Assembly: GCF_000204055.1 (NCBI RefSeq)
Contig: NW_006768779.1
Location: forward strand, 586,350-650,349
DNA: 64,000 nt
Direction of reading: 5' to 3'
From: Melampsora larici-populina 98AG31
Lineage: Eukaryota; Basidiomycota; Pucciniomycetes; Pucciniales; Melampsoraceae
Under the pieces are notes generated by a model that had not been told where the DNA came from, ran no database searches, and worked only from the letters and a program-made list of their open reading frames with translations. The translations under genes and the position numbers were made by a program. Positions 46,977 through 58,174 of the stretch are shown here, piece by piece (the first letter of the stretch is position 1; every line of letters begins with the position of its first letter).

Positions 46977-48542
46977 GCTCTACCCCTCGAGTTTTATGAA
47001 GGTTAGTAAACTCCTGAAATCATGCTATCTGGTTACATGTGCGATTAGGCATACAGATTGTGTTTTCTTGCTTTCTTGTTTGGACACAATGCTAGTCTGA
47101 CAAGACCTCCTAAGTCTTTCAGGGATTAGTTCCATTTAATTTTCCTCCTTTATCCTTACAAGGTAAGAGACAATATGAGAGTAATCTCATATTGGGACAC
47201 CTCGAAGTGAACAGGATTTTTGAAGTTCAAAGTTGACTTACCAACTTTGTTGATTATACTTTGACACTGGACCGGTGGGTATATAGCTATATAAAATGCT
47301 TGATAATAAAAATCAGCAGATGATCTAGTTTTTAGATTCCAAGAGGGATATACACTCTCAAAAAGAAGGTTTTTTACTCACTGTACGGCGGCTTCAGTAC
47401 ATCAAAGGCATCACATGTTAGACAATCTATTGGCACCGGTGTCTATTGGACCATGCAGATCTCCCATACAATTCCAGCCTTGAGGATATTTTGTGGCATG
47501 ATTTTAGCTAGCATCAATAAGCTTCTTCACCATTATAAGCTTGAGGAATTTTCTCAACAGTGGCCGAAAATCATCACTTGAGTTGCACACCCAAGTGCTG
47601 TAAAAATATATGTGATATCTTTGTCCTGGAAATCCGAGAAGTTCACCCCATAAGCTGTTAGCACAAATGCCACAAAAATGCCTTGCACTGTTGAGTGGTT
47701 TCAAGATCCCCTTATCAAAAAAGTTACTTACAAGCGCCCTGACAGCCAAAACCTAGATTATATCTGCAGAAGCAATGCTTTCTTTTGCCAAATTGAACAA
47801 ATGTTGCAAGACCAAAGGCAATGACAATCAAGATGCGATTAAAGAGATCCATTCTTAATCGTGGAGCGCAAGATCAGGACAGAGTGTGTTTATCTTCAAC
47901 TCTAAAGTTGAATCTAGATAAACTCCCCTCTAGCTGAGGAGTATATCTTTCCTGGCAAGTTCTACCGCAGAGTTGTATTGCCTCTTTCCCTGAGACCAAT
48001 ACCCTGTCAGCGTGGTGTGGGGGTAGCCCCGTAGGGGAGTGAGATCTAGTAAGGGTACCAAACCCCAACCTAGCACTCTTCCTACGTGGCGAGAACAGGC
48101 CAGAGAAGACAAGACTTCTCAACCCCCTAAACTCATGAGTCTTTGAGTCGTGAGCCTTGAGAAGTCGAGCTCAAACGAACCCCCCAACCTCATGACTCCT
48201 GAGTCTCTTACCCGACGCTTAAACAAATTTCATAGTTGCTCAGGAACAAACATAAGAAAGGTTCAGTACCTTAGCTCAAACTCTAATCTCTCATGCGTGT
48301 CAATTGGAACTTTCAATAGATCTCACAATACAGTCTTATACAGACTATCTCTGAGATCTACTGCATGTGGCTTGTAGACTCAACATGCTACAGACAAGCC
48401 GAAATGGAACAAAGTTTCTATTGCCCGCGTCGATCAGACGCACCCCTTCCTAACCCTTTCACCTACAATCTCTACAAACAACGAGCCAGCTGATGGTTAT
48501 AGTGGCGGACTACTTCTATCAGAACCGCGTCTTACTCAGATG
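46977..48542. other. Non-coding flank, possible 3' end of YR element 2
   Basis: No gene supported; frame 47749-47504 (minus) has no domain. 47880-48190 is rich in small stems: TTCAACTCT / AGTTGAA (47895-47912), GTAGCCCCGTAGGGGAG (48025), AGAAGACAAGACTTCT (48104) and TTGAGAAGTCGAGCTCAA (48158). This structured stretch lies just beyond the recombinase frame, where terminal repeats of the retroelement would be expected. Confidence 0.35.
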
Positions 48543-49700
48543 CTAGTCTTCTAAGCTATTCACCTTGAGCCATTCCACCGTCTCCTTCAACTCTTTATCG
48601 CTGAACTTTCTCAAATCGATCTTATATGCGTCTGACGCCCATCTACCATTTTTCTTGATTTCTTCTCTTGAAGCGCCTAGGTTCCACCGCAGAGAGGCTC
48701 CTCCAATACGAAAGGAGTGTCCATATAGCAATTTTTCATTCTCCGGTCGATACTTGTTCCACAACTCCCTCAGCCTAATGATCACGTCTAGCTTCTTGAA
48801 TACGATGATTCTCCCATCGACTTCACTTGCGAAGCCAAAAACCGGGTCGACTGCCTTTCTTTGACGGAATTCGAACAACATCCGTAGTGCCCTCACCGGA
48901 TCAAGACAAGACTTTTGTCTATCCAGCATAATGTACTGGACTTCACCTGGTTTGGCAGTTTTCGCATCAAGAATCGCTATCTTGGCGTACGAAAGTCCCG
49001 GACCCCATAGTACGTCTCCCCAAATCGGTAGCTTCTTTGAACAGTCATCTGATACCAACTCGCCTAGCCTTGCTGTTCCCCAAAATGCAACCAGAGCAAT
49101 CGTGTAAATGGCCAAGTCCTTCTCATAACGTAAGTCTACATGTTCGTATAGGATTGATAAGTCTGAGATTAACACGGGTGGTCTTAGTTTATCTTCTCTA
49201 ATCAGTTCTTGTTCCACAGCTTCCGAGGCCCTTAATAATAAAGCCACCGTGTCGTCTTTATCAAACGGATAGTCTTGTCTATGAAATCGGTGCCACGCTT
49301 TCAAACCCGCAATATACGATCTCATGGTTGAAGATTTTACCGATTCGTCATTCTCGACCAGGTCTTCATCTTTCTTCGAGCCCCAAACGACGAATCCGAG
49401 CAGAACTTCCGGCGATATGGGCATCAACAGGGACTTATCGATCTTTTTCACCTCTGCGTATCGGAGGACTTTCACAACACCTGAATTATAATGTTTCAAT
49501 GTACCGTCTTTCCAAGATCCTCTAAGAAAATGTTTTTGGATTTCGTCTACATCCGAGCGATCCACCCCCATCGCATCCTTCTTGAAGGCGCCAAAAGGTT
49601 TAGTCAATCTTTTCAAGTCGTCACTTCTTTTAATCGCATTGATTTCGTCACGAGGCTGTTTGGACTTTTCTGACCGTCTTTTGGATTTCTTCTTTCCCAT
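48543..49700 (-). CDS. Tyrosine recombinase of YR retroelement 2, catalytic Tyr probably lost
   Basis: Open frame; start at MGKKKSKRR (49700), preceded by 10 nt after the RT-RNase H stop. 385 residues. Core-binding region then catalytic domain: TARLGELVSD (first Arg), LYGHSFRIGGASLRW (His-x-x-Arg), NGRWASDAYKIDLRKFSDKEL. Compared with element 1 (GRWKSESHKLYIKAYSKKEL), the Tyr of LYIK is Asp (IDLR) and the next Tyr is Phe. Only the Tyr of DAYK remains nearby. The frame is otherwise intact, so the enzyme was probably inactivated by substitution, or uses the shifted Tyr. Confidence 0.75.
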   Translation of the reverse strand: MGKKKSKRRSEKSKQPRDEINAIKRSDDLKRLTKPFGAFKKDAMGVDRSDVDEIQKHFLRGSWKDGTLKHYNSGVVKVLRYAEVKKIDKSLLMPISPEVLLGFVVWGSKKDEDLVENDESVKSSTMRSYIAGLKAWHRFHRQDYPFDKDDTVALLLRASEAVEQELIREDKLRPPVLISDLSILYEHVDLRYEKDLAIYTIALVAFWGTARLGELVSDDCSKKLPIWGDVLWGPGLSYAKIAILDAKTAKPGEVQYIMLDRQKSCLDPVRALRMLFEFRQRKAVDPVFGFASEVDGRIIVFKKLDVIIRLRELWNKYRPENEKLLYGHSFRIGGASLRWNLGASREEIKKNGRWASDAYKIDLRKFSDKELKETVEWLKVNSLED

Positions 49701-49710
49701 TTCTGTCCTT

Positions 49711-51778
49711 TTAAAGATTAAGTTGAGGAGGTGTGTATTGAAAAAGAAGCGAGCGTAGATCAAGTGGGACTTCAATTTTCACCTCTTTGAACCAGAAGAG
49801 TTCGTTCCCGACCGTTCCGCGAGAAAGCTCATCAGCTTTGTTATCCTTTGACGCTACGCGTTTCTGTTTGATGTTACAGCCTAACTCCGTGAGTAGTCTC
49901 TGTATCAGTTTCCATTCTTCGTTAACATCCCGATCTTTTGACTTCCGCTTACGAATCGCGTGTTCTGTAGTTGTGTTATCGGTATGTACCCAGAATCGCC
50001 TGCCTCCTACATTTGTCACTTTCTTCAAAACTAAGAGGCCAAGTCTTATTGCCACAGTTTCCGCCCAAGCGATTCTTTGCTTATGCTCTCTCCTCCCTTT
50101 CACGTCCCACTCTTTCACGAACTTGAAGCACGCCCAGAATTCACCAATTAACACTCCAATCCTATCCTCCCAATTTTTCCCGAAGTTGTCAAAGGAAGAA
50201 GATACGTCAATAAAAGTAAGACCAAGACACCCTCTCCAAACTGCCCTTTACTCACCCGAAGGATGACGCGGCATCGCCGACCCACCCTACCTCTTCAGGT
50301 ATTGGGTTTGGCACTATTGCGCAGGACTCAAAATCTTGCAGACATCGCCGCCACTCTCTCAAGTCCTCCAATACGTCCGGTGGTGTTTTCCTTAGTGCTT
50401 GAGGGTTTATCCAAGTCTTTTTCCATCGATACATCGAATTCAAATACGCTGCCATATGGGGCACAATATGGACCGTATGGCACAATCTACCTACTACCTT
50501 CTCAACCTGAGAGTAAGACCACTTCTTCTCTTCGTTTAAGAATTCGACCACGTGATTTAACCGCTCCTCTAATTTTTCTTTCGGGAGGCGTACAGTGTGT
50601 TCCTTACCGTTCCAAATGAACCCGAGGAACTTTTGTTCTACGTTGAACTCGTGGTTTTTGGCCGGGTTTGTTGTGACCCCCATCGAGTTACTCAATTCAG
50701 TCACTTGAACTAAAGATTCCTTCTTCCCTGGACGGCGGAAGAGTAAGTTGTCGTCAACCCACCTAAAAATAGCTGGGAAACCCAGTTTGACTATCATGAT
50801 ATGTTTCCATGTTTCCGCCGGTGCGCCGAAAACTCCGCAGCTTGCGACTCCGCCAAAGCCGACCGCAAGATCTATCCATAAACGGCCTCTGAAATCCATT
50901 ATTATCAAGAATCGCCTTTGACTGTGGTGTACTGGCAACTGTCTATAGGCATTGGCCCAGTCGAATAAGGCCATCTCCCACTCCCCTGGATTCAATCGAA
51001 AGAATTTCACTACCGTGTTAAAATCATCCCAGGTAGTCTCGTAATTTCTTTTGTCTACAAAAGAATTTACTGATGGTATGCTTTCGTTTTTCTTTGGGTG
51101 TGAGAGATCATTTATTAGCCTTATGGACCCATCCCCGTTCACCGCGCTCCCCATGGGGTTGGACCTAAAGAAGCCATACTTGGCGTATAACTCCTCGTGC
51201 GTAAAAGGGCCTACTATACAACCCGCTGCACTTTCTTTTGCTAACATTTTTTCAATTTGGTCCTTCGCCTCTAGCGCCGACGCGTGGTTATCCGGGGTGT
51301 ACCATCTCTTCCCTCCTAAGGAATGTTGTGGAATTCTGAGGCAGAACCCGTCTACAAAGCCATCTATTATATAAGGTATGTCTTCTTCTAACCCTGCCTT
51401 CTTCATCAACGACTCCCACTTTGAAATTATCATGTTGCATCGAACCTTCGCCGGCCAATGAGTGACTCCTCTGACTTTGTATAATTTTCGATCTTTCAGT
51501 GGTAGTACGGGATTCTTCTTCAATTCATACTCTGAATCTTCTGAATCCGTCGATGATTCTTCGTCATCCTGTTTCTTCTCTACATCAGCTGTCCTCTGGT
51601 TCTCTTCCACTACCTCTCTTTCAATCCCAACCGGCTGAAACCAACCCTTCGACTCCGCCTTGCCTCCTAGCTTGTCTATCACTTCAGCTTCGTCCACTAC
51701 CCCACTTACTGTCTTCGGTGGGAATATCTCGCTCACTAAGAAGTTTCCCCAGAGACAAACTTCAGCGTCAAGAAACAC
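49711..51778 (-). CDS. RT-RNase H of YR retroelement 2, with an intron
   Basis: Exon 51778-50257 holds the RT: KNESIPSVNSFV, FDWANAYRQLPVHHSQ (first Asp), VGFGGVASCGVFG and FRWVDDNLLF (VDD box), then thumb and the start of RNase H (GWVGDAASSFG). A GTGAGT...GATAG intron (50256-50162, 95 bp) joins in phase to exon 50161-49711, which continues IGVLIGEFWACFKF, AWAETVAIRLG, VHTDNTTTEH and NKADELSRG, completing the four acidic RNase H positions. Without splicing the first frame stops at 50252. No nonsense codon is present. Together with the YR it lacks a protease and integrase of the DDE type. Confidence 0.85.
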
Positions 51779-52205
51779 GATCCTCTCACAAAAAGCCTCT
51801 CACAAGTGCTCACTCTCTCTCATTTCAAGCGTCCTTGTGAGACCCTCTTGTTCTCGGACCCAAGATCGAGGACCTTTCGGGCTAATCCCTATCAAAGTGA
51901 AAATGAAATCCAAGGCAAAAAAGATTTATATTCGATTTCAGACCACTTCTCATTTACTATGACTGCTACTCTGTTCTATGTTCAAGTGCGTAATCTTAAA
52001 AACGGAACATACAAGAATGGTTCAACACAACAAATTAGAGAGAGACGGCCATAGAGAAATCACACGAGTGCACAAGCAAATCCGATCAATCAGGAGTTTT
52101 CAAATCGTACAACCAGCGAGTCGTGGGGATCCGGACAAAAGCGTAAGATCAAACCCAGCCGTCAGCATCTGATTACGATCACACATCCAGATAAGCTGAA
52201 TTATC

Positions 52206-53762
52206 TCACCAAGGACCGTTCCCTTGAGCCTTTTGCTTCCCCTTTTGGATCCCGGGTTGCTTGTTGGCGTGTTGACGGCCATGGGCCACCCAATCTTGTC
52301 CCCCTTGACCTGCATACGCATTATTTTGCGGATAGGTGGGATTTGGGGTGAAATGAGGGAACTGCGGTCCGTAAGTCTGGTTTTGGAAACCTTGACCTCC
52401 TCCTTGGTGGTACTGACCCCCTCCGTTTCCACCCCCATGACCTCTATTCCCGCCTCTCTTTTTCTTGAAATCTCTCTTGTTATTTTGATAGAAATCTGAG
52501 TATGGTTTTGAAGGACCCGCCACCGGTTGATAGCCTTGATTATTACCAACTACATGTTGACCAGTATAAAAATCGTAACCATACTTAGGCTGACCAGGAG
52601 CGTACGGATTCTCCTTGTACTTCAAGTCACCCGCCGTCTCCGCATCCCATCTAGCTCTCCTCACCGCTTCCTCCTGAACGCCTTCTGGTAAGAGTACCTT
52701 CTCAACTTTCTTCCCCTTCTTCCCGTTCTTCTTCTTCCTGTATACGCATTTTGACCTCTTCCTGAAAATGAGTGATCTAATGGCTAAATGGTATCTCAAT
52801 CCTATCATCCAGCATTTGTACCTTACCAGCAAGCCGTTAACCACCTCTTTGTGCTTTCGAATGTACTTTGCGTATGCCTCGTGTCCATACAACTCTTCCG
52901 CGTACCGCGCTTCCAAATCGCAGGCTAGTATGAATTCGCCGAAGGTCATCTGTCTCTCGAGGTCTCGTTCGGACGTCGTCAAAGTAGGTCGTTTCCGTTT
53001 CTTGGAACCATCATCTATAGTCGCATTGTGCGCCTCTATATACGACCGTTTGAACACAGACAGGGGTACGTATCTTTTCAACTTCTTGAAGCATCTATCC
53101 CAGTGCTCCGGTAAGTCTGGGAGGTCTAATCCTGGGATTTTGTTGAACTCGAATTCTACATTCGCTTTGGAGACTGTATCTCTTTCTTCATCTGAGTCTG
53201 ACGAAGAGCTAGATGTGCTAGAGGAGCCCGATGAGGATGAAGTGGACCTCGACGAATTGGAACTCGATGAGTCTGCCTCCGAATAAGATGAAGAAGACGA
53301 GGATGAGCTTTCCTCACTGCTCAATTCTGAGGAAGATGAACTATCACTTGAAGTGGAAGGTGAGCGAGTGCGTTTCTTCTTCCCTCCTTTCAACTTCCTT
53401 CTATCACCCCCCTTCTTTCCTTTCTTCTTTCTCGACTCCTCTTCCTTCTTTCTGCGTTTCTTGCTCTTCTTCTCTCTCTTCCTCTCCGCTTTCACCTCTT
53501 CTCTTTCCTTCTTGGCCACCTCTTCCCACCTCCTTTTCACTTCTTCCTCCTCGACCATTTCTTTCCTCAGCGCTAACACTGCTTGCATGTCCAGATTATC
53601 GATAGCTTCAGCAAGTCGTTCTATTAAGGGTCGGCCATCGCCCTTTCCTCCTACCGGGTTTGGATGTATCTCGTTCCCCTTCATTAATTGGTTGGACGGC
53701 ACCAACGTCTCTTGTGTCAAGGAGCTCGATTGACCTATGCGAACGATAAGACACAGTACCAT
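52206..53762 (-). CDS. gag-like protein of YR retroelement 2, main exon
   Basis: Open 518-codon frame. A basic coiled-coil-like stretch (about residues 60-130, KKER/EEVK-rich) and a long Ser-rich acidic run (about 130-195) are followed by a folded block with PEHWDRCFKKLKRYVPLSVFKRSY, then a Gly/Asn/Gln-rich, Lys/Arg-containing tail (GGNRGHGGGNGGG) that could bind nucleic acid. The Ser run and tail are low complexity. Shares the PLSVF-K-S block with element 1. The frame probably starts at an acceptor TAG near 53744 rather than at the Met at 53762, linking to an upstream exon that ends LINHGHG with donor GTGAGC near 54270. Confidence 0.65.
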   Translation of the reverse strand: MVLCLIVRIGQSSSLTQETLVPSNQLMKGNEIHPNPVGGKGDGRPLIERLAEAIDNLDMQAVLALRKEMVEEEEVKRRWEEVAKKEREEVKAERKREKKSKKRRKKEEESRKKKGKKGGDRRKLKGGKKKRTRSPSTSSDSSSSSELSSEESSSSSSSSYSEADSSSSNSSRSTSSSSGSSSTSSSSSDSDEERDTVSKANVEFEFNKIPGLDLPDLPEHWDRCFKKLKRYVPLSVFKRSYIEAHNATIDDGSKKRKRPTLTTSERDLERQMTFGEFILACDLEARYAEELYGHEAYAKYIRKHKEVVNGLLVRYKCWMIGLRYHLAIRSLIFRKRSKCVYRKKKNGKKGKKVEKVLLPEGVQEEAVRRARWDAETAGDLKYKENPYAPGQPKYGYDFYTGQHVVGNNQGYQPVAGPSKPYSDFYQNNKRDFKKKRGGNRGHGGGNGGGQYHQGGGQGFQNQTYGPQFPHFTPNPTYPQNNAYAGQGGQDWVAHGRQHANKQPGIQKGKQKAQGNGPW

Positions 53763-54270
53763 TAGTTACTGGCCGTAAGCTAAAGCACGGATAAGTTTTC
53801 TCAGACGAGTATGTTTTAGGTATGACAAAGAATAGGGGTTCTAGCGACTGCTCCATCTATCTCCTTGGCTGCAACATCTTTCGATGGAGCCCGGTGAGTT
53901 TTGGACACTCATGTCTTAGGTTATGAGAGGTCATACTGAAACTGGTTCTTCTCTGACAGGGAGCGTGATTCGCTTCTACCTTCACATCATCCCAGATTAA
54001 ATTATCTAAATGATCATTATCACGAGAGATTATCCTCCTTGGGAGCCTTCTACGGCTACTACCTTCTCCATCTATCAGCTTCTCCCTATACCGAGGCAGG
54101 AGCCAGTAACGGCTACAACTTTCCTCATAGCTAGGCTAAGCTTCCCATTGATAGCATCGTGACATGGAGAGAAAATTACGAAAAGAAATAGAGAGACGGT
54201 GGGGTGGGGGTGGGGTAATGAAAGGAAGTTTGTACATCTTTCGATGATTATAAAAATATTTGCTCACCAT

Positions 54271-55392
54271 GACCATGATTGATCAATCCTGCGTAAGTCT
54301 CCTTCCTGCCCTTCAGGCTTCCATCCTCATTTAGAGATGCTGAGGTTTTCCTCTTTTTTCCTTTTGACTTCTTCTTCTTCTTCAAACCATCTCCTTTCTT
54401 TTTGCCTTTACCACCATCCACTGTAAACATCATTCAACTTCCCCAATTTGGTAGAGGAAAATGATTAATAGTACAGTTTTTCATAAAAGAATCTAATACT
54501 GCACACCTGGGCCATTTCACCCACACTACATATGTGCAGCAAGCTAAGTCAATAGTTGTCTATCATGTACATACAGGTCTGCTCAGTTTTTTGCCCATCA
54601 GAATAAATAAATCACATGTTATACCACATGTAACTTTTTCGACTTTGAATTTTTTTTCCCAAAAATTCACTACATATAATTCTGTAGCTGCTCAGGCAAT
54701 ATTGTTGAAGCTATGTCTTAGTAACAGAAAGTGTGTTACATGCAGTTGAGTTGATGAGATCACACCAAAACATTGAGTCAGTGTATGTAGTCAATCTTTT
54801 GGAAGCTTTTTTCAATCTGAAAGAAGTTACAGCATGTATTACATATGAATAACTTGTCCTGATGAGCAGATAACTGAGCAGAACTGTATGTACATGATAA
54901 CCACATATTCACTGAGCCTGCTACACATATGTAGTGTGGGTGTTATGGCTCAGGTGTGGAGTGATAGACCATTTTATGACAAATCATACTCCCAATCATT
55001 TTTCCCTGCCCACTTGGGGAACCCGAATAATGTCTGCAGTGATCGCCTGTCTCTCCTTCCTCCTCTGTCAATCCTGACTCATCATCACCTTCATCCGATT
55101 CCCCCCCCTTGTTTCTTCCTAACTCTTCTCTTTCCGTTACCTTCTCCTCCGAATTAGCCGCACTCCCCCCATCAGGTTCATCGATCACAATTTGCATCCT
55201 AAGAGGTGAACCAGTATTGATGCTAGACGTCGCCGGGTCCCGTGATCCCGCTCTTCTTTCTCTTTCGATTGCCTGCTCCTTGAGCTTGAGAGCATGCATG
55301 TTTTTCTTCTCTTCTTCTGATTTAGCCAAGTCCATCATCTTCTTAGATTGAAATTTTGGGGTTGTATTCTTCTTTTTTAGAGTTCTCCACAT
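54271..55392 (-). pseudogene. Probable upstream gag exon interrupted by MITE M1
   Basis: Two charged, Lys/Glu-rich coding-like pieces in minus orientation: 55392-55023 (KSEEEKKNMHALKLKEQAIE, then an acidic GDDESGLTEEEG) and 54435-54271 (KKKGDGLKKKKKSKGKKRK ... TYAGLINHGHG). They flank the 587-bp MITE at 54436-55022, suggesting one exon into which the MITE inserted. This is inference from composition and position; no second copy of the exon is available for comparison. Confidence 0.4.
54436..55022. mobile_element. MITE family M1, copy B
   Basis: Left end from AACTTCCCCAATTTGG and the right end reverse-complemented from TTCCCCAAGTGGG align over about 100 bp, with GCACACCTGGGCCAT / CCACACCTGAGCCAT and ACCCACACTACATATGTG. 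The whole unit matches copy A at 37051-37645 in order and length (587 against 595 bp). Internal ATCATGTACAT and TGTATGTACA motifs recur in both copies. Confidence 0.7.
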
Positions 55393-55535
55393 TCAACTTG
55401 TGAGGATTAACGAGAAGCCGAAGTTTGTTTTTCTTTTAGAAGATTTCTGGAAATGGGAATTTAAGTTTTTTGAAAAAATTTTAAGAGAAAAGAATTTCTA
55501 TCTTGCGTGGATTGACAGGGTTCAGCACGGTGGAG

Positions 55536-55592
55536 AATTTGGCTTCGAGTAGAGAGGTGAAAATTTTCCCTCTCTACTCGACTTCCAAATTT
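55536..55592. repeat. Hairpin, about 22-bp stem
   Basis: AATTTGG..TTCGAGTAGAGAGG (55536-55557) pairs with the reverse complement of 55569-55592 with two mismatches or indels, loop TGAAAATTTTC. It lies about 145 bp upstream of the first gag-like Met of YR element 2, so it may be part of the retroelement's 5' terminus. Confidence 0.55.
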
Positions 55593-56607
55593 CAGCTTGG
55601 GATAGGTGTTACCTCTCCCGCTGCTGTGACACCCTTAGCTGCACATGTCACTCCCTCTCCACTCGAGAATGGAATACAGTGTACCTTTGCAAGCTTTGGA
55701 ACACTATCAATCCATTCAAACAGTTCAATGAGCTGAAAAACATGCAAGAGAAAAGATTGAGAATGCAAAAGTTTTTTCAGATGCTTGAGGCTTCTTGAGG
55801 GTCTGCTTATAGATACTGTTAGCTCAAATAAGCCCCTCATGTGGCAGTATCCACGCCCTCAAAAGAGGGGCTTATGACATAAACAGTTTTTTAGGCTGTG
55901 TGACTCTGGAAATTAAGTCACCTTAAGTTGTTGTTCATGTCTCCTCTCTTCCCCATTCCACAAGTTTTTCTACTCTTCTAGAGTGTTGTTCTTCATGGAT
56001 TGCTCCATATGGTGATATAATTTTAATGAGCACCAGCCATCCCCGCATGGCTTGAGAGCTGTATTGAAAATTCAAAGAACAGGCCTTGTGTCCTCTTCTT
56101 AAAGGCTTAAGACCACCTGAGCCAGGTAGATATCCCTTGGATGAAATTTGAAACCACATGAATTATAGATGTCCCATCATAATTTCAAAGCCATTCTGTT
56201 CCACCTGAACCCAAGTGAATGGTGCCATGTTGTATGAAATCTGATAAAGGATAAACTATCAGAAGGTCTGAAAAAAGTATTGAAACAGGAAGAGGGGAAA
56301 CCAGAAAAACAACATAACTTGACCTGATTTCTGGAGTCAGACAGCCAGAAAACTTGTCTGAGTCATAAGAGCATCAGCAGAAGAACCCATATCTTGTGGG
56401 CTCTTGACAATAAAGGGGCTTAAAAAATCAAAAAACACTGCAGCAGTCTTTGCAAAATTCAAGGTGAAATATTGAAAGTTTCTCAATTTTTGTCAAAAGT
56501 CTCCACTCTTAGGGGAATAATTGGGACTCTTGATCTCCCAAAAATGGCCCAATACACATCACATCAACCTAAATGATACAGTTATGTACAAATTGGTCCA
56601 GAATAGG
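55593..56607. other. No gene recognised
   Basis: Spacer with a self-complementary CCCCTCATG ... AAGAGGGGCTTAT pair (55834-55871) and no supported coding frame. Confidence 0.4.
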
Positions 56608-57683
56608 GCTGTGACCCGGCAATGAGGCTACAGGGCCGGGCCAGACCCGTCCTCGGCCCTGGGAGTCTTCAGAGACCTGCCGGCATCACAGGGGTGGCCC
56701 TGGGTCGCGCCAGCCATTTTGTAGCTTCTTTGAGAGTTTGAAGGTCCGCTTGATAAATGCATCAATCAAGCATAGAACCACCTAAAAGCCTAGAACAATA
56801 AAACAAACTAAAGTAAAAAAAACACAAGTGTAAAGGAAAAAAATGTTGCAAACAAGGTAACATGAGAAGTAACAACTGAGAATTAACAAGTGTATAGAAA
56901 GAAAACGGATTAAAACAGAAATATTGTAATAGATCTACTTGGACAAAACAATCTCCCATGACTTAAGACAGATTTGTGCTTCAAAGTTTTGATTTGTCAT
57001 ACATGCTTGATAATCACACATGACTCTTGAACCGGCAGAAAGTATCTTTTCAGAAGGGGCACCTGAAGCAGGAATGGCCAGCATATACATATCCATCCCA
57101 GCAAGGACTGGCCAGTTTGATTGGTTTGTTTTCCAAAACACCAAGATATTGATACACCCAACAAATTTTGAGGGAACATATTGCCAAAACCATTCTGAAT
57201 TTGATTGATATACATGTAAATGGTATTTTACAAAAATTTCTGCCATAAACTTTGCCATATTCTGCCTAGAATCAAAGAATCAATCAAAACGTTGACTGAG
57301 GACCCCGGTATGCTCCTATGAGGGGTACTGATGTAAAAATATGACTTTTGAGCTCCCGCGTAATTACACTTCATGGGATTATGCAATAGTGTCTTAGATC
57401 TTGCCGGTTTCTGCCCATTCCAGAGCTGCTTAAAGGTACAATACAGCTGATTTGAAAGATTAAACTTGTCTGAAAGTATGGGTAAAGCAAGGGGCTTATC
57501 TCCGCGGGAGCTCAAAAGTCATCTTTTTACATCAGTACCCCTCATAGGAGCATACTGGGGTCCTGTTGACTGCTCATGTACACACCACAATTACATATAC
57601 AAATACTGCCCATACAGGAAGGCTTTAGGGGGCAAACATGTGGAGAAACATATTTTCAAAAGGAATATCAATTTTTTTGTGTA
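56608..57683 (-). mobile_element. hAT remnant with dimerisation domain
   Basis: TAGGGCTGTGACCCGGC at 56608 with a GC-rich stretch behind it looks like a hAT terminus. The minus frame 57258-56935 reads VFWKTNQSNWPVLAGMDMYMLAIP, ASGAPSEKILSAGSRVM, then FEAQICLKSWE: the WW.......P.la.mA..iLaip, S..sE..FS.g and LK.W pattern of the hAT C-terminal domain. Upstream of it a 266-bp MITE interrupts the sequence. The N-terminal and catalytic parts are not seen. Confidence 0.65.
57299..57564. mobile_element. hAT-type MITE with 62-bp TIRs and 8-bp TSD
   Basis: GTTGACTG lies directly outside both ends (57291-57298, 57565-57572). The first and last 62 bp are inverted copies with two mismatches, starting AGGACCCCGGTATGCTCC / AGGACCCCAGTATGCTCC. 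The element sits in a hAT remnant. Near-identity of its ends indicates a recent insertion. Confidence 0.85.
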
Positions 57684-58174
57684 CAGCCGTCTCTCCAAAA
57701 ACCCATACCGTTTTATGGACTCCAAAACGTATGGGTTTTGATGGAGTATGTCTTATTGGGATCTCTCTGATAACCCATAAATCCTATTCTGGGGGCAAAA
57801 TATGGGTTAGAAGAGAGAATCTGTTTAAAAAACAATTTTTATTTCAAAGATGTCTCACCCCCGGGCCAGACTGGCTCACAATCCATATGCTGTGGTGATA
57901 TTTTGCCCCAAGGGTGTCACATACCTTCTGTGACTACTTGTACAGTACAGTAAGGAATCTCAAAGTAAGTTTTTTCACCAGTCTGGACCTAAATCACACC
58001 AAAAGTATGGGGTTTTCATCCCTGGTTGGCCCCAAAAACGTATGGGTTATGTGGAATGATAGAGATATGGGTTTTCTAACAATTTCCCCCACCCATAAAA
58101 ATATGGACAGAAAAAAGCATGGGTTAAGCAAGAGTATGGCTTATTGGGTAGATGGGTTTTTGGAGAGACAATTG
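57684..58174. mobile_element. TA-flanked MITE rich in TATGGGTT motifs
   Basis: Ends CAGCCGTCTCTCCAAAAACC and, reverse-complemented, CAATTGTCTCTCCAAAAACC, with TA outside both. The 491-bp interior contains about ten TATGGGTT or AACCCATA motifs in both orientations (for example 57722, 57770, 57801, 58005, 58040, 58067, 58092). Many subterminal copies of a short motif are usual for transposase binding sites. Confidence 0.65.

Larger units (their letters stand above)
48543..55392 (-). mobile_element. YR retroelement 2 (Ngaro/DIRS-type)
   Basis: Minus-strand order gag-like (about 55392-52206), RT-RNase H (51778-49711), YR (49700-48543), as in element 1. The coding parts are divergent from element 1 throughout, so these are two lineages or old copies. 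A MITE (M1 copy B) lies in the upstream gag exon. No methyltransferase or DDE integrase. Terminal repeats were not resolved; the stem at 55536-55592 is a candidate part of the 5' terminus. Confidence 0.75.

Noticed and set aside
53281..53733. Plus-strand frames opposite the Ser/Lys-rich part of gag 2
   Set aside because: Antisense shadows of low-complexity coding sequence.
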